A stretch of 64,000 bases of DNA, from assembly GCF_041734735.1 (NCBI RefSeq), contig NC_134884.1, positions 27,779,249 to 27,843,248 of the forward strand, read 5' to 3'. Every line of letters starts with the position of its first letter. Within the stretch, counting starts at the first letter, position 1. The DNA comes from Babylonia areolata. Lineage: Eukaryota > Mollusca > Gastropoda > Neogastropoda > Buccinidae. Below the pieces are notes generated by a model. That model searched no databases and was not told the origin of the DNA. It saw only the letters and a list, made by a program, of their open reading frames with translations. Shown here in pieces: positions 12,116-24,500 of the stretch. Both the position numbers and the translations under genes were made by a program.

Positions 12116-12660
12116 AACATAAAACATTGTCACAAAACGAAACATAATAATCAAACAAGAAAAGATTCGAGGAGATGTCAGCGTACTGATAGATCCATAT
12201 ACGCTGAACCACATCTGCTGAAAAAGAATTTTAAAACAAAAGCAGAAACAAAAGGTTGATATATTACAATGTAATAAAAGTATCTGTCAAGTCCCATATT
12301 CACTTACTTACCGAAGACTGCCTCGTGTATAGATAACTCAGTTCCCACGACGACCACCAGTATATGTAATAGCATGAGGCAGATATGGGTGTAGGAATGT
12401 GGTCATGCACTTCCATCCAGTTGTACAAGTACCTTGCCGTAATATAAACCCACCACAACAAGTAAAACGCTAAAGCACAGAGTATATGCAGAAAACAGAG
12501 AAGGAAACCCATGATTTAAATCATGTGTGTGTGTGTGTGTGTGTGTGTGTTGGTATATATAAGACCTGTTCCTTATAACTTGTAGGACATACCCATCCAT
12601 CATCCCCAAAGACATTCAAAAGCAAGTTGATGGCCGTCACTGTAGTGAGAAGCGTGCGTG

Positions 12661-13395
12661 TTTATTCATAATTTTATTGTAACTGTGGTGATGTTGTTCT
12701 TGGTATTGATCTAGTTATTCATAATGTTATTGTGATTGTGATGATCTTGTTCTTGATAACGTTGTAGTTATTCATGTATAGTTGAGGTGATGTCGTTTTT
12801 GGTATTGATCTAGTTATACATATGTAGTTGTGGTTGTGTTGTTATTGATATTGATCTAGTTATTCATAATGTAGCTGTGGTGTTGTTATTGATATTGATC
12901 TAGTTATTCATAATGTAGTTGTGGTGATGTTTTTGGTATTGATCTAGTTATTCATAATGTAGTTGTGGTGGAGTTGTTATTGATATTGATCTAGTTATTC
13001 AAAATGTAGTTGTGGTAATGTTGTTTTTGGTATTGATCTAGTTATACATAAAGTACTTTTGGTGATCTTGTTCTCAATATTGATCTGGTTATTCATAATG
13101 TAACTGTGGTGATCTTGTTCTTGATATTTATCTGGTTATTCATAACATAGTTGTGGTGATGTTGTTTTTGGTATTGGTATAGTTATTCATAATGTAGTTG
13201 TGGTGGTGTTTTTGGTATCGATCTAGTTATATATGAAGTACTTTTGGTGATCTTGTTCTCGATATTGACCTGGTTGTTCATAATGTAATTGTGATGATTC
13301 TGATTTCGATATTGATCTAGTCATCCTTATGATTTTTTTTTAAATCTAGTTATTCATATTGTAAGTGTAATGATGTTCTTGATATTGATCTGGTC
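12661..13395 (+). repeat. Minisatellite, 44-53-bp unit, about 15 copies
   Basis: The core ttgatctagttattcataat is followed by gtagttgtggtgatgttgtt and ttggta, with many point variants (gatcttgttctcgata and others). Unit lengths measured by eye are mostly 44-47, some near 53. No reading frame persists through the array. Confidence 0.8.
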
Positions 13396-13619
13396 ATTCT
13401 GATGAATTTGAGACGAATTTAAAGAAAAAATCTGGACTATACAATAAAATCAAATTTAAGAAATATTACGTTAGTTTTATTTTATGACGTTTTTGTTCAT
13501 CCTCCGAAATATTACTGTGTATTATTGTTTTTCAGGTTCAGCCTTGTGTGGTCTTTTTAACTGTTCATGGAGTTGGAGAGAAATCGAAGACGTTCCGAGT
13601 TTGGTTGCCGCTCTTCCAG

Positions 13620-13925
13620 GTTGCTTGTGTGCAAACAGATAATTGAGAAAAAAACAAGTGACTGCATGATTTGGTTGACAATGCACATATATGTTTGTCG
13701 TTCTCTCTCATTTCTAGGTCAGCAACTTGCAAGGAATAATTGAAAACAGGTGACTGCATGATTTGGTTGACTATGCACATATATGTTTGTCGTTGTTCCC
13801 TCTGTGACGTCGTTAAGAGCAGACCAGCACAAACGGCAGAAAATTCTACGCGCATCTGTGCATTAAGAAGCACTCCCTGACTCATCTCGTTATACACATT
13901 CCGGCGGTACCGCAAGGCCCCGCTG
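13620..13925. repeat. Local duplications left of the TIR element
   Basis: Two segments containing gactgcatgatttggttgac and gcacatatatgtttgtcgtt (about 13661 and 13752) are near-identical. The TIR terminus gtgacgtcgttaagagcag also appears once more at about 13805, in direct orientation with the left arm. The block ctcatttctaggtcagcaac at about 13707 recurs on the far side of the TIR element near 15826. Together these suggest repeated insertion or rearrangement at this spot. Confidence 0.6.
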
Positions 13926-15814
13926 TGACGTCGTTAAGAGCAGACCAGCACTAACGGCAGAAAATTCGCAGAATCTGATGATAAGCGGGATGCGTCACTA
14001 ACTTGGTAATTAATTCACAATGATAATGTTAATTATCCTCCATCTAAGAATTTGTTGATCAATAAAAGCAGCAAACATAATGTAGATTAACTTTTTCCCT
14101 TCCCTGATCATTCAATGAGTTCTCCCCAGATAATGCGGTGTTGATAATCTAGTGAGATTACGTCATCAAATCGTGTCATTGACTTGACTTGACTTGACTA
14201 GACGACGGTTTAGGCCTCTCCCGAGGCCTGTTCGTGTTCCTAAAGAACTATTACTGAAATAGTAGCATGCGTGGCGAGCGCGGCTAGACCAGATCAGTTG
14301 TCTGACAGGCTGGGTTATACAGGCCAGGTAGGCCCCTCCAGTGTTTATCTAAGCGGGTTTTGAAGGCATTGACTGATGGCGCCAGGACCACGGAGTCTGG
14401 GAGCCCGTTCCATTGTGTCACTACTCTGTTAGAGAAATAATTCCCCCTGACATCAAGGCGAAAGCGTTGTTTTTGGAGTTTTAGGGTGTTGCCTCTGAGG
14501 TTCCCACTAAGTGACGACTGGAACACTGGCCTCTGTGCGTCGTAATGCCCGTGAAGGTATTTGAATAATTCGATCATGTCCCCTCGCAGCCTCCGGTGTT
14601 CCAGACTTGGCAGCCCCAGCAGTTTCAGTCTCTCGGGGTAAGGCTTCTCCTTCAGTGGGCCCAGGAGTTTTGTTGCTCGCCTCTGGACGTCCTCGATGTC
14701 ACTACATAGTGTTTTGTGAAAGGGTTGCCAGACACAATGGCCATATTCCAACAGTGGTCGGACGAGGCTCTTGTACAATTGAACAAAAGTTGTCTCTGTT
14801 AAGAAATCAAAAGATCGCCTTATGAGTCCAACCATTCTGTTTGCTTTGGATGTCAACTGTGCAACATGTTCCTTGAAATTCAGTTTGTCATCAATGAGTA
14901 CACCCAGATCCTTTTCACTTGCAGTCTCTTTTAATATCACCCTTGTACTGTCGTCCTCTTGATTTTTGCTTGTCATGTAATATGTTGCCTCTGACTTCTG
15001 CCCCCCCAGTTTCATTACGCTACATTTCTGTGGATGGAACTTAAGCATCCACGTGTCAGACCAGTGCTGAAGTTGGTCAAGGTCGTCCTGAAGCTCTTTT
15101 GGTCCCGTCTCTGTGTCACTTCTGTTGAACACTTTGGTATCATCCGCAAACATTTTTACTGTTATGATGGACCAGTGCGAGAAATTTCCGTCTGAGTGTC
15201 TGTGTGTGTGTGTGTGTGTGTGTGAGTGTGTGTGTGTGTGTGGGTGTGTGTGTGTGTGTAAACACAAATGTGTGGCAAAGGCTACCACAAAATCTACTGG
15301 ACCAATTGATCTAAAATTTGACACACGGTTCGGCATAATTCTAGTGATGATGCCCGGCCATTTAGATTGTCACTTCCGGTTCTGGGAGACTATTTCCGGT
15401 CCAAAAAACGGTTTGGGCGCTTAAGCACAATAACACAAGAACTAGATCTAGCCTATGGCTTTATTTGGCCTATGACTGCGTTGTCTTTCTGTGTTTCAAG
15501 TTACGTCTTACACCTCTGCAATTCGTTTCGACAAGCAGAGAAAAAAATGACGTCCAATAATGACACGATTTGATGACGTAATCTCACTAGATTATCAACA
15601 CCGCATTATCTGGGGAGAACTCATTGAATGATCAGGGAAGGGAAAAAGTTAATCTACATTATGTTTGCTGCTTTTATTGATCAACAAATTCTTAGATGGA
15701 GGATAATTAACATTATCATTGTGAATTAATTACCAAGTTAGTGACGCATCCCGCTTATCATCAGATTCTGCGAATTTTCTGCCGTTAGTGCTGGTCTGCT
15801 CTTAACGACGTCAC
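13925..15814. mobile_element. Foldback/TIR element with two 256-bp arms that look identical
   Basis: The left arm 13925-14180 and the right arm 15559-15814 are reverse complements with no mismatch that I could find, and both are exactly 256 bases. The outer ends start gtgacgtcgttaagagcaga and the inner ends finish aatcgtgtcatt. The interior (14181-15558) holds a LINE fragment on the minus strand, a (TG)n tract at 15196-15259 and about 300 bases of unassigned sequence. No transposase frame was seen, so it is a non-autonomous element. The identical arms suggest youth, gene conversion or an assembly palindrome. Confidence 0.75.
14190..15165 (-). mobile_element. 5'-truncated LINE with open RT frame from the FADD motif to the C-terminus
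   Basis: On the minus strand an uninterrupted frame starts at KMFADDTKVFNRSD (RT catalytic box FADD). It continues through WMLKFHPQKCSVMKLGG, SEKDLGVLIDDKLNFK, SLVRPLLEYGHCVWQP and RRATKLLGPLKE to NYFSNRVVTQWNGLP and a stop at 14284. These are standard CR1/Jockey-group landmarks. The 3' end carries a short (TCAAG)n tail that abuts the TIR arm at 14180. Residues upstream of FADD are encoded by a (TG)n tract and are not protein. The element is truncated but otherwise little mutated. Confidence 0.85.
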
Positions 15815-16151
15815 ATCCCTCTCATTTCTAGTTCAGCAACTTGCAAGGAATTAATTTTTCCACGTGTCCTCACTCAAACCAGAAAAAATGTCTCTTCCTG
15901 TTGTCTATGTTATCAAATCACTCACAAACATTTGCGGAGTTTTATTTCTATTTTTATTTTTATTTTTTTATGAAAAGAAACCACAGTGACCCGTGACTTT
16001 TCTCCTCCTGTTCTACAGACCGTAGTCTGATTATTCGGCGCTTTCCGGCTCTCCACTGACTTATTCAGTTCAGACTGGTCCTCTGAAGATTTTTAGTGCG
16101 AAAGGTGATTCTTTAAACCACACAAAGTCGTGTAAGCTCTGTCCTTTGCCA

Positions 16152-17051
16152 ACTAAACTTCTTTTTTTTTTCTTTTTTTTTTTTTGCTGCCCCATCATCT
16201 GCACCGTTTCAGTGGCATTACTCCCACGCCGCTCATTTAGATTCCCCCATACACGGCCACACCCGGGTTCGTCTGTCGCAGTTCCAGAGTCGGCAGTCCA
16301 CAGGGAACCATCGATGTTAGGTCGCCAGGAGGCCACACACCAGAGGAGACCCTGCACTGCTGCTGAGTCACTTCGGTGGTGTTCAGTGGTGCCTGTTCTG
16401 TTTTAACGTACTTAGGACACCACCTACTAAGCCCCCTACTAACGACAATAATGGCTTAGTCGCGGAGCCAGACTGAGTGAGCGTCCCTCCCAGAGTGGAG
16501 ACCGCCACCATGCCCCTCAAACAACAGCCCCCCATGAATCTGCCGACACTGACGACATTGACAGGACTCACCCCAAGCACGGAAGTGGAGGGGTATCGAA
16601 ACTGAGGTCACCATGAGAACAGGCATGAAAGGCCACAGACTTTGAGACTTTTTTGTTTATATTGATGACGATGAAGGAGGAGCAAGATGACGATGATGAT
16701 GACGATGTTGCTATGGAGGTCCATTTTGGTTTGGGACTGCGTGACAAGGCTGTACTCTACGCTTCCTATCATAATGATATCCCGGCGTTAACCAGGCCCG
16801 AGAGATACAGACACTTGCAGTGTTGGTCAAGTAATTAGAGCAACACACCCAAAGACGCATCCTTGAAGTGGATGACACTCAACTGTGTGGTCCCAGTCTC
16901 CCCATTTAAGCCCACAGCACACTCAACTCTGGGTAGGAGCCGGCCACGGGCCGAAAAACCCACCTCTGCTGGGATTCGAACCCGCGTCCTCCCAGCCGTC
17001 AGTCCGCGACGCTAACCACTTCGCCACGACGGCTGGACTAAACTTCTTTTT
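16152..17051 (-). mobile_element. Long tRNA-headed SINE with 15-bp target-site duplication
   Basis: The direct repeat actaaacttcttttt flanks the element at 16152-16166 and 17037-17051. Read on the minus strand it starts with a tRNA-like head: A-box-like tggcgaagtggttagcg and B box gggttcgaatcc at about 16973-16984. It ends in an A-rich tail (the T run at 16161-16186). The body of about 850 bases is unusually long for a SINE and shows no ORF. A second copy lies at 32746-33614 and a tail-side fragment at 61165-61310. Confidence 0.85.
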
Positions 17052-17179
17052 CAACACACCAACTTTCTTCTTTCAACAATCACAAACATCAGGAAAGAAG
17101 CTAACTCTTCCGGATTTTTCCGAATGAGTTCAAAATCGCTGTCGTAAAATGACTGTTAAAGAAGCAAAACCTAGTCTTT

Positions 17180-17564
17180 AAACGACCTCAGAACTACAGG
17201 CATATATCAAATCTACCCGTGGTTTCTGTCTAAGCTCCTCGAACGACTTCATCAGCTCAATCTTCTCCCACCTGACCTGTCACAATCTTGATTTTCAGTG
17301 CTCATCAGTCAGTTGGCGGAATAGGTACTTTACAGAAACTGTTCTCCATATTTTTAATGATCTCCTTATTTCTCTTGATCAAGTCAGACTTTAATTTACT
17401 TCTCCTCCAGACGGGTCTTTCACCTGCTTTTGACGCAATCGATCGAGGAATTCTTCTCTCACGACTAGAACATAATTTCATAATTAAAAACAGTGCTCTT
17501 GGTTGGTTTACATTTTATCTTTCAGAAATAATGCAAACAATTCTTGTCTACTGAAGCACTTAAA

Positions 17565-17607
<43 letters not shown>

Positions 17608-17760
17608 CTCAGGCGTCTGTGCTGGAGCCTGTACTTTTCATAACGTATAGCTTGCAACTCCTCTAACGAATCTCATTGACTCACACTGAAATGTTTGCAG
17701 ATGACACATAGCTTCCGGTTCTCCTTCAAACTACAACTGTCTTCTACAGTCTCAACAGGG
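17180..17760 (+). mobile_element. Highly decayed LINE RT fragment
   Basis: Pieces of an RT can be read across frames: QNYRHISNLPVVSKLLER (motif NYRPIS.L), QTGLSPAFDAIDRGILLSRL (catalytic DLSAAFD region with the key residues changed), then QASVLEPVLF and EMFADDT after the (TG)n insertion at 17569-17605. Many stops interrupt it. The copy is ancient and non-functional. Confidence 0.7.
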
Positions 17761-18114
17761 TTATGCCTCTGGTGTTAAATCACTGATGTGGAACAACCGT
17801 CTATAACAAAATGATGATAAGACAGAAGCCCAACAATTCATTCCCCGCATTTGTAAATTCTTATCTTCTTCCCTTGCTCTTAAAAAGATTTTTTTAATCT
17901 AACACAAAAAAACAAAACAAAACAAAAACAACAACAAAAAAACCCCCAAAAAACAACAAAAAACACTGGCATCTCTTTTTCTGATCATGTGCGTGACATT
18001 TACTTCGACCAGAATCTCACAATACATCAACATATACAATAACATACCAGGCAGCACGCATACCTTTAACTTCGTTGCATCAGCTCCATACGCAGTTACC
18101 CCACAAGTTTACAC

Positions 18115-18365
18115 ACAAAGTTAACCCATTTATAACCTTGTTCTTCGGTTGTGTGTGTGCGTATGTGTGTGTGTTGGGGGAGGATGGGGGGTTGGGTGTG
18201 GGTGGATGCCCATGGTAAACTATAAGAAACTTATATTCTCTGGAAACACATTATCAATACCAAATTTAATTTCTTTCCACACTGGCATTCCAATTATAAT
18301 GAGAATGCACTTCTTGGAAGGGCACAAAAATCAGAAGAAGCCCAGAATGTTTACAAAGTGAGGTG
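18115..18365 (+). repeat. Diverged fragment of the GACTCACTTGTG MITE family
   Basis: The order of blocks matches the left third of copy C: (GT)n, then catggtaaactataag, ttctctggaaacacat, accaaattt and gggcacaaaaatcag. The terminal repeat is not preserved. Confidence 0.5.
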
Positions 18366-18439
18366 ACTGTTTTTGGTTTTTTTCTTTTTCACAAAACGTT
18401 GCACTTTTATCCGACGCACTGATCTATAGCAGTCATTTT

Positions 18440-18960
18440 ATCATATTGTCAGTTCAAGTTCGTTCAAACGGGGACTTCTGCTTAATATGGTAGTCACACT
18501 CAGGAAAATTCTGCCCAGTACTGGGACATTAGTATGGATATAGCCTACTATGGGGGCTAATAATTTTTCAAAACGGATCTCAAAAAGAGACTCTGTTTCT
18601 CTTTGAAGAAATCTGCGCATCGTTGGTTTGGAAATAATGCCAATATTCCTTTGACTTGTAATGGATCGTGTGCTACCTTTCATGTAAGACTCGCGGCCAT
18701 TTTCTCTCTCTCTGTCATTCTTTGTGTGAGGCGTATCGCGAGTGTGATAGCCTTGTACCTTGTTTTTAAGGCACTCTTTTACTTTTCGTAAGATTTTAGA
18801 GCTCCCAGGTGTAGGCCTCTCGTTGTTGCACTGCAAGCAAGTCTGTCGGCTCGCTCATTTCCCATAACACCTGCATGTACGGGGAAGTACATTCATGTAA
18901 GGGTTTTCATCTGGATCTTCGGGATTACTTAATGCCACCCTGGGATTCCACTTTCAATTA
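18440..18960 (-). mobile_element. RNase H domain fragment of an I-group-like LINE
   Basis: One minus-strand frame reads VHAGVMGNERADRLACSATT followed by about 60 residues containing TWKVAHDPLQVKGILALF. The pattern P.H.G..GNE.AD.LA is the C-terminal motif of RNase H domains carried by several LINE clades. The longest open frame here (131 codons, 18441-18836) is in a different frame and looks accidental. Stops in the RNase H frame show a dead copy. Confidence 0.55.
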
Positions 18961-19515
18961 TTATTATTATTATTTAGGAGTTTCATGGAGTCAGTCACAA
19001 TAATGGCGTGTTGACTTGAAGGCACACGTATGGACCATGCCGGATACTGGACAGCAAGCATTTGTCACTGGCTTAACTTCCATTGTCAGGCTGGATGTTG
19101 TGACTTGGTACGCGGCATTCTCTGTCTCTATTTCTCTGTGTCCATGGTGGCTTCTAAGTCTCTGCACCTCTCTCGGTTCCATGAGGTGATCAATATGGAC
19201 GCTTTTATGACCACGAAAAAGCGGAAACGTGCAAGTCCGTCCGTCCGTGTCCAAGTGTAAACGCACCCTCACTGCTTGTTGGCTAAGCAAACCGATAATT
19301 GACGACAGGGCTTTGCCAAACCTCGTCTGGTTCGCACTGGTTATTGATCGTGAGACTGTGCATGAGAAATGGCTTTATTTGGATAAAAGTATGAGTTCGT
19401 GAACGCCTGTAAACTGATCAAACGTGTCAACACAAATATTTTAGTAAATAATACTTGTGCGCAACATGATAGGAAGCACGAAACAGCATTTGCTTGGGGT
19501 TCGTGCCTTTGATTT

Positions 19516-19556
19516 TTGACTCACTTGTGAGTCTATGTTTTAACCCGGTGTTCGGT

Positions 19557-19605
<49 letters not shown>

Positions 19606-20112
19606 GTGGTAAACTTTAACATTGACATTTTCTCTGCAAATACTTTGTCAGTTGACACCAAATTAGGCATAAAAATAGGAAAAATTCAGTTCTTTCCAGT
19701 CATCTTGTTTAAAACAATATTGCACCTCTGGGATGGGCACAAAAAAATAAAAAATGAAGCCTAATTATATGCAAACTGCATTTACTGTTATATTTATATT
19801 TTTGTATTATTTAAACTTGGCACTTTGGTCTGATATTCTGACCCAACAACAAGAGCAGTCATTGTTATCATTTTTTGTTCAAACAGGAACTTTTTTTGCT
19901 AAGCATGGAAGTTTTATTTATTTTGCAAACGTTTTGGTGCAGATAGTAAAAAAGGGAAATTATTCTGTAATTAATGCTAGGGGACTTAATTTGCTTTAAA
20001 CTGATCTTTCTCATCTTTAACATTACATTTTGAAATTATACCCAATACATAAAAAGCTTGGATTTTAAAAAAAAAAGTGTATCACAAGTGAGTCTTGAAG
20101 GCCTTGCCTCTC
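19516..20112 (+). mobile_element. MITE copy C, best-preserved member
   Basis: GACTCACTTGTG at 19518-19529 pairs with CACAAGTGAGTC at 20083-20094. The body contains aacccggtgttcggttg, (TG)n at 19559-19602, ccgtggtaaactttaacatt and tgggatgggcacaaaaa, and it is followed by ttgaaggccttgcctctcg. At about 600 bases it is the cleanest copy and a good reference for the family. No transposase is encoded. Confidence 0.7.
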
Positions 20113-20259
20113 GTTTTTTGTTTTGTTGTTGTTGTTTTTTAATAGCAGAAGTGGTTGTGCTTTTTCAATGTCTGCGTTTGTACATGATGTACTTTAAATG
20201 GATAAAAAAAAGAAGAAGAAAAAAAAGACCTTGTTGTTCCCCGCGTCGTTTGAAAATCG

Positions 20260-20307
<48 letters not shown>

Positions 20308-21570
20308 AATGCTCTCTTTTTCCTGAAGAACACTGAAAGCAATATATGTAGAACTGTTCCCGACTTAATTTAGCCACTTTCCTGAAGTGCAACAATAGAA
20401 TCAAAGACCAGCTTGAAGACGTTTTCCTGGTGGTCTTCAATGCTCGCTTCCATGCCCAGAGAATTACTCCATAAACCCAAATCAACTGTTATCTTGAAAG
20501 ACAGTTTAATATCTAAAATTCATAAAGCACAATGCACCCACTCACACATGCATGCAATTCTTAAAACTTTTAAAATCTTGGAATGAATTTGGAATGAACA
20601 TTTTCATCACAAATTACCAAATGTTTTATGCCGATATTAAAAAATGTGGAGCCAGACATTCATTGAAAGATTCAACAATACTCAGTGTAAAGACCACAGG
20701 TGTGTTTGCTTCCTCTGAAATCAGCTCAAAACTGTCACACAAAAGTACTCATTTGCAAAGTTTTAACTCACAAGCACAAGTGTGATAAAGGGGAGTTATC
20801 TATTATCATCTTGTTCCCCACACATGTACCCATGTTATGTTTATTGTGAGTTAACGTTTGTGAGGGAATGACTAACGCTGAACTAGAATTACAGGATACA
20901 AGTACTATTCAAAATTACTATTAATAATGGTGGGTAGTTCTGTATACATCACAGCCTTCTGCTGATCGGAGATTCAGATGTCGATTGAATGTGAACATTT
21001 CTTTTGAGCTGCATTCATTTGAAAAAACAAAAAAAGATAAACAGTAAAATCTACATTATGAAATTTGACAAAAAACAAGAACGCCAGAGAATCAACAGAC
21101 AGAAAATACAAAAAAACTTAGCCGTATGAAGAGCACATGAACACAGGCTTCCGGTTCCGGTTGGGTGAACAGTGTTGTGGTTGTTTTGCTCTAATTATTA
21201 TTATTATTTTATTTTTTTTTAGGGGGGGGGCGGGGGATTCTATTCCAAAATTTAACTTCAGTAACCTTTTCATTACACTAAATCCATCATAAAAACCACC
21301 TTCAATCACCACCAACGAGCTGTTGTGCCCGGGAACTCCCTGTCACCTAAATTTTTGCAAGACTTTGTTAACTCCAAGACCGACAGCAGACATGATAGGC
21401 ATGCTCCCCCATTGAACTACGCGAGTATGTCTCCCAAACTTTTCCAACAGCAGATACAGCCCTGCCCTAGTATGTATCCTGCCCCATAATTTAACCCTAG
21501 CCTACTTCACTTCCTGCAAGAATTTGGTGTTCTCTGTGTTTCCTTCTCCCACTGTCACCATGTAACTCAA
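20113..21570. other. Intergenic; simple repeats and possible LINE leader
   Basis: (TG)n lies at 20262-20305. The rest is unique AT-rich sequence without a supported gene. The last 250 bases before 21575 are more C-rich and may be the 5' leader of the LINE. A tRNA-like stretch on the minus strand near 21390-21425 (cgtagttcaatgggggagc) is too partial to call. Confidence 0.5.
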
Positions 21571-21574
21571 CATC

Positions 21575-24500
21575 ATGCTAGTGACAGTCTTCATTACCCT
21601 CTCCTACTGCCTCACCTACTCTTCCCTCCACCCCTCAACCATGCCTCCCTCACCCCCCACCTCCCCCACCCAGAGTGCAGCACCAGAAGTGCCAGACCCA
21701 AATAACTCCACTGTTGCGCCTTGTGGCATCTGCGACAGAACAGTGGGATGTGACGACCGTGGCATTGCATGTGAAACCTGTGGGCGCTGGTTCCATGCGC
21801 TCTGTCATAACATTGGTACCCAGTCCTATATGGATCTTGGAAATTCATCTGTGAACTGGTATTGTGAACTTTGTCACTCACCTAACTACAGTTATGTAGC
21901 TTTAGATCTGCATAGCATTGAACAGGAAACCTATGAACAATTCAACTTCTCCTTCGACTCGAACAAATCATTTCACCCCGCCCACGCGTCCACTCCAACT
22001 CGCCAAAGCCAGCAAAACAAAAACCCAAACCGCCCTCTCAGAATCTTGAATGTAAATTTCCATTCAGCGGCAGGGAAAGCCCCAGAAATCCACCACCTTC
22101 TCCAAAGCTTATAGGGACTGAAACCTGACTTGACCACGACATTGCCTCCGTTGAACTCTTTCCACCAGAATACAAGGTCCATTGGAAGGGCAGGAACAGA
22201 AATGGAGGTGGTGTCCTCATTGCCGTTCTCAAAACCCTTGTAACCACCGAAGAACCCCTACTGTGTCCCAGCCTCCCCTGTGAGATCCTCTGGACCAGAA
22301 TCAAAATGAAAAACAGAAGAGACCTCCTCATCAGCAGCTACTACAAACCCGACGATGGAGATGAGCCAAGTCAACTTCAGATGGCTGAGTCGCTCAAACT
22401 AGTTTGTGACTCCAGGAATGCCATTGTCGTCCTCGGCGGAGACTTTAACTTCCCGAGCTGGGACTGGGAAAACAGTATTCTGAAGAGAGACTGTGGCTAC
22501 CCTCGCCTTCAAAGAATCATTAGAAGAACTTCAACTGGAGCAGATCGTCAAAACACTGACATGAGGCGAAAACGTCCTTGACCTCCTTGTAACCAGTCAC
22601 CCGGGCCTCTTCCCACGCTTTGAAATCGTGCCTGGTATTTCTGACCACGATATCGTGTATGCAGAGCTGCAAGTCAACGCTAACCATGTGCGCCAGCCGG
22701 ACCGCATGGTCCCATGCTACAAGAAGGCTGACAGGGAGGCTATGCGCACTGCAACCAAAGAACTCTCAGACTCCATACTAGAAAAGCATGCAAACAGTCC
22801 AGCGGCTAAAGAGGTATGGACCGATCTAAAGGACGGCCTCACCGACATCACCCAAACTCACATCCATCAAGTGAAGCTCCGAGCAAAGAGGAATGCTCCA
22901 CACATCAAGCCAGAGACTCTCAAGCTTATCAGGCGACGAGACTGAATCCACAGGAAAATGAAAAAGACCGGAAGAAAAGACCTTGATGAAGAATACAGGA
23001 GGTTGAAGAGACAAATACAGCGCGAGCTTCGTCAACAATACTGGCAGTACTGCTCTACACTGATAGTTGAAGTCGAACCAAACCAAAACCATCCAAAAAA
23101 CTTCTCATTTGTAAAATCGAGGAAAACTGAAATCAACGGATTTGCACCCCTCAAAGAATCTGGAAAACTTGTTACCGACAACAAGCAGAAATTCTAAACA
23201 GACAATTTCAAGAGAAAACTTCACAGAGGATGAGTTCAACCAAAGATGTCCCATGCCCCCTCGAAACCCCCAACAACCTCTCCTTGAGCATATAACCATC
23301 TCTGCCCCTAGCATCGAGAAGTTACTACGTAACCTCGACCCTGCTAAAGCCCCTGGTCCAGAACTGATCAGCCTCAAGAGTCTTGAGAGAACTAACGACG
23401 AAACTAGCCCCGGCGCTCGCACTCCTCTTCCAAGCATCTCTCGACACTGGAGCTGTCCCAGAGGACTGGAAAACCGCCAATGTCAGCCCTGTATTCGAAA
23501 AGGGCGAACGATACAAGGCAGAAAATTACAGGCCCATCTCACTGACCAGCATACCCTGCAAATTCCTGGAACATATACTGGTCATTGCCATCATGGAGTA
23601 CTGCGAAGAGCACCAGATCCTCTGCAAGGAACAGCACGGTTTCCGTCGCACCCACTCGTGTGAGACGCAACTGTTGGGTTTTGTCAATGAGGTCTCCAAA
23701 GCGCTTGAAGATGGAAAGCAGGAAGACTTACTGGTCTTAGACTTCAGTAAAGCCTTTGACAAGGTGAGTCACAGCCTACTCATCCACAAACTTCGTTACC
23801 CTGGCATCTGCAGCCAGATCAATGCATGGATTGAGGATTTCCTATGGGACAGGAAACAGTCCATCGTCGTCAACGGGTCAAAATCAGAGTTTGCTCCAGT
23901 AGAGTCAGGGGTACCACAGGGTTCAGTTCTTGGCCTGACTCTATTCCTACTGTATATCAATGACCTGCCGATTGGTCTGACCTCAACAGCAAGGCTCTTC
24001 GCGGATGACATGGCCTGTCACACGAGTGTTTGTTCATCGCAAGACCAGAAAATCCTACAGGAAGACCTTGACAAACTCGCCACCTGGGAGAAGTGGAAAA
24101 TGTCCTTCCACTCCCAGAAGTGCACCACAGTTCACATGACTAGACGCCTGACTACACTCCACCACGACTACCAGCTCCAAGGCCATACGCTCCAGGAGGA
24201 GTCCCAGACAAAATACCTCGGCGTTACCATCACCCATGACCTGGACTGGAAGCCCCATATCACAAACATCACTAAAAAAGCAAACAAGACCCTAAGCTTC
24301 ATCAGAAGAAACATCAGACTAAACAGCAAGTCCATTAAGCAGGCTGCATACAAGGCACTGGTGTGACCCATACTGGAATATGCTGGAACGGTATGGGATC
24401 CCTACACTGAAGAAAACATTGAGGCAGTGGAAAAGATCCAGCGGCGGGCAGCAAGGTGGGTCTCGCACCGATTCTGACAAACATCCAGCGTTGAAGATAT

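Noticed and set aside
15160-15336. N-terminal 60 residues of the 350-codon minus-strand ORF
   Set aside because: They are encoded mostly by a (TG)n tract (His-Thr repeats). Real LINE protein starts at the FADD motif.
18441-18836. 131-codon minus-strand ORF as a host gene
   Set aside because: A neighbouring frame carries the RNase H motif GNERADRLA, so this frame is a shadow in a LINE fossil.
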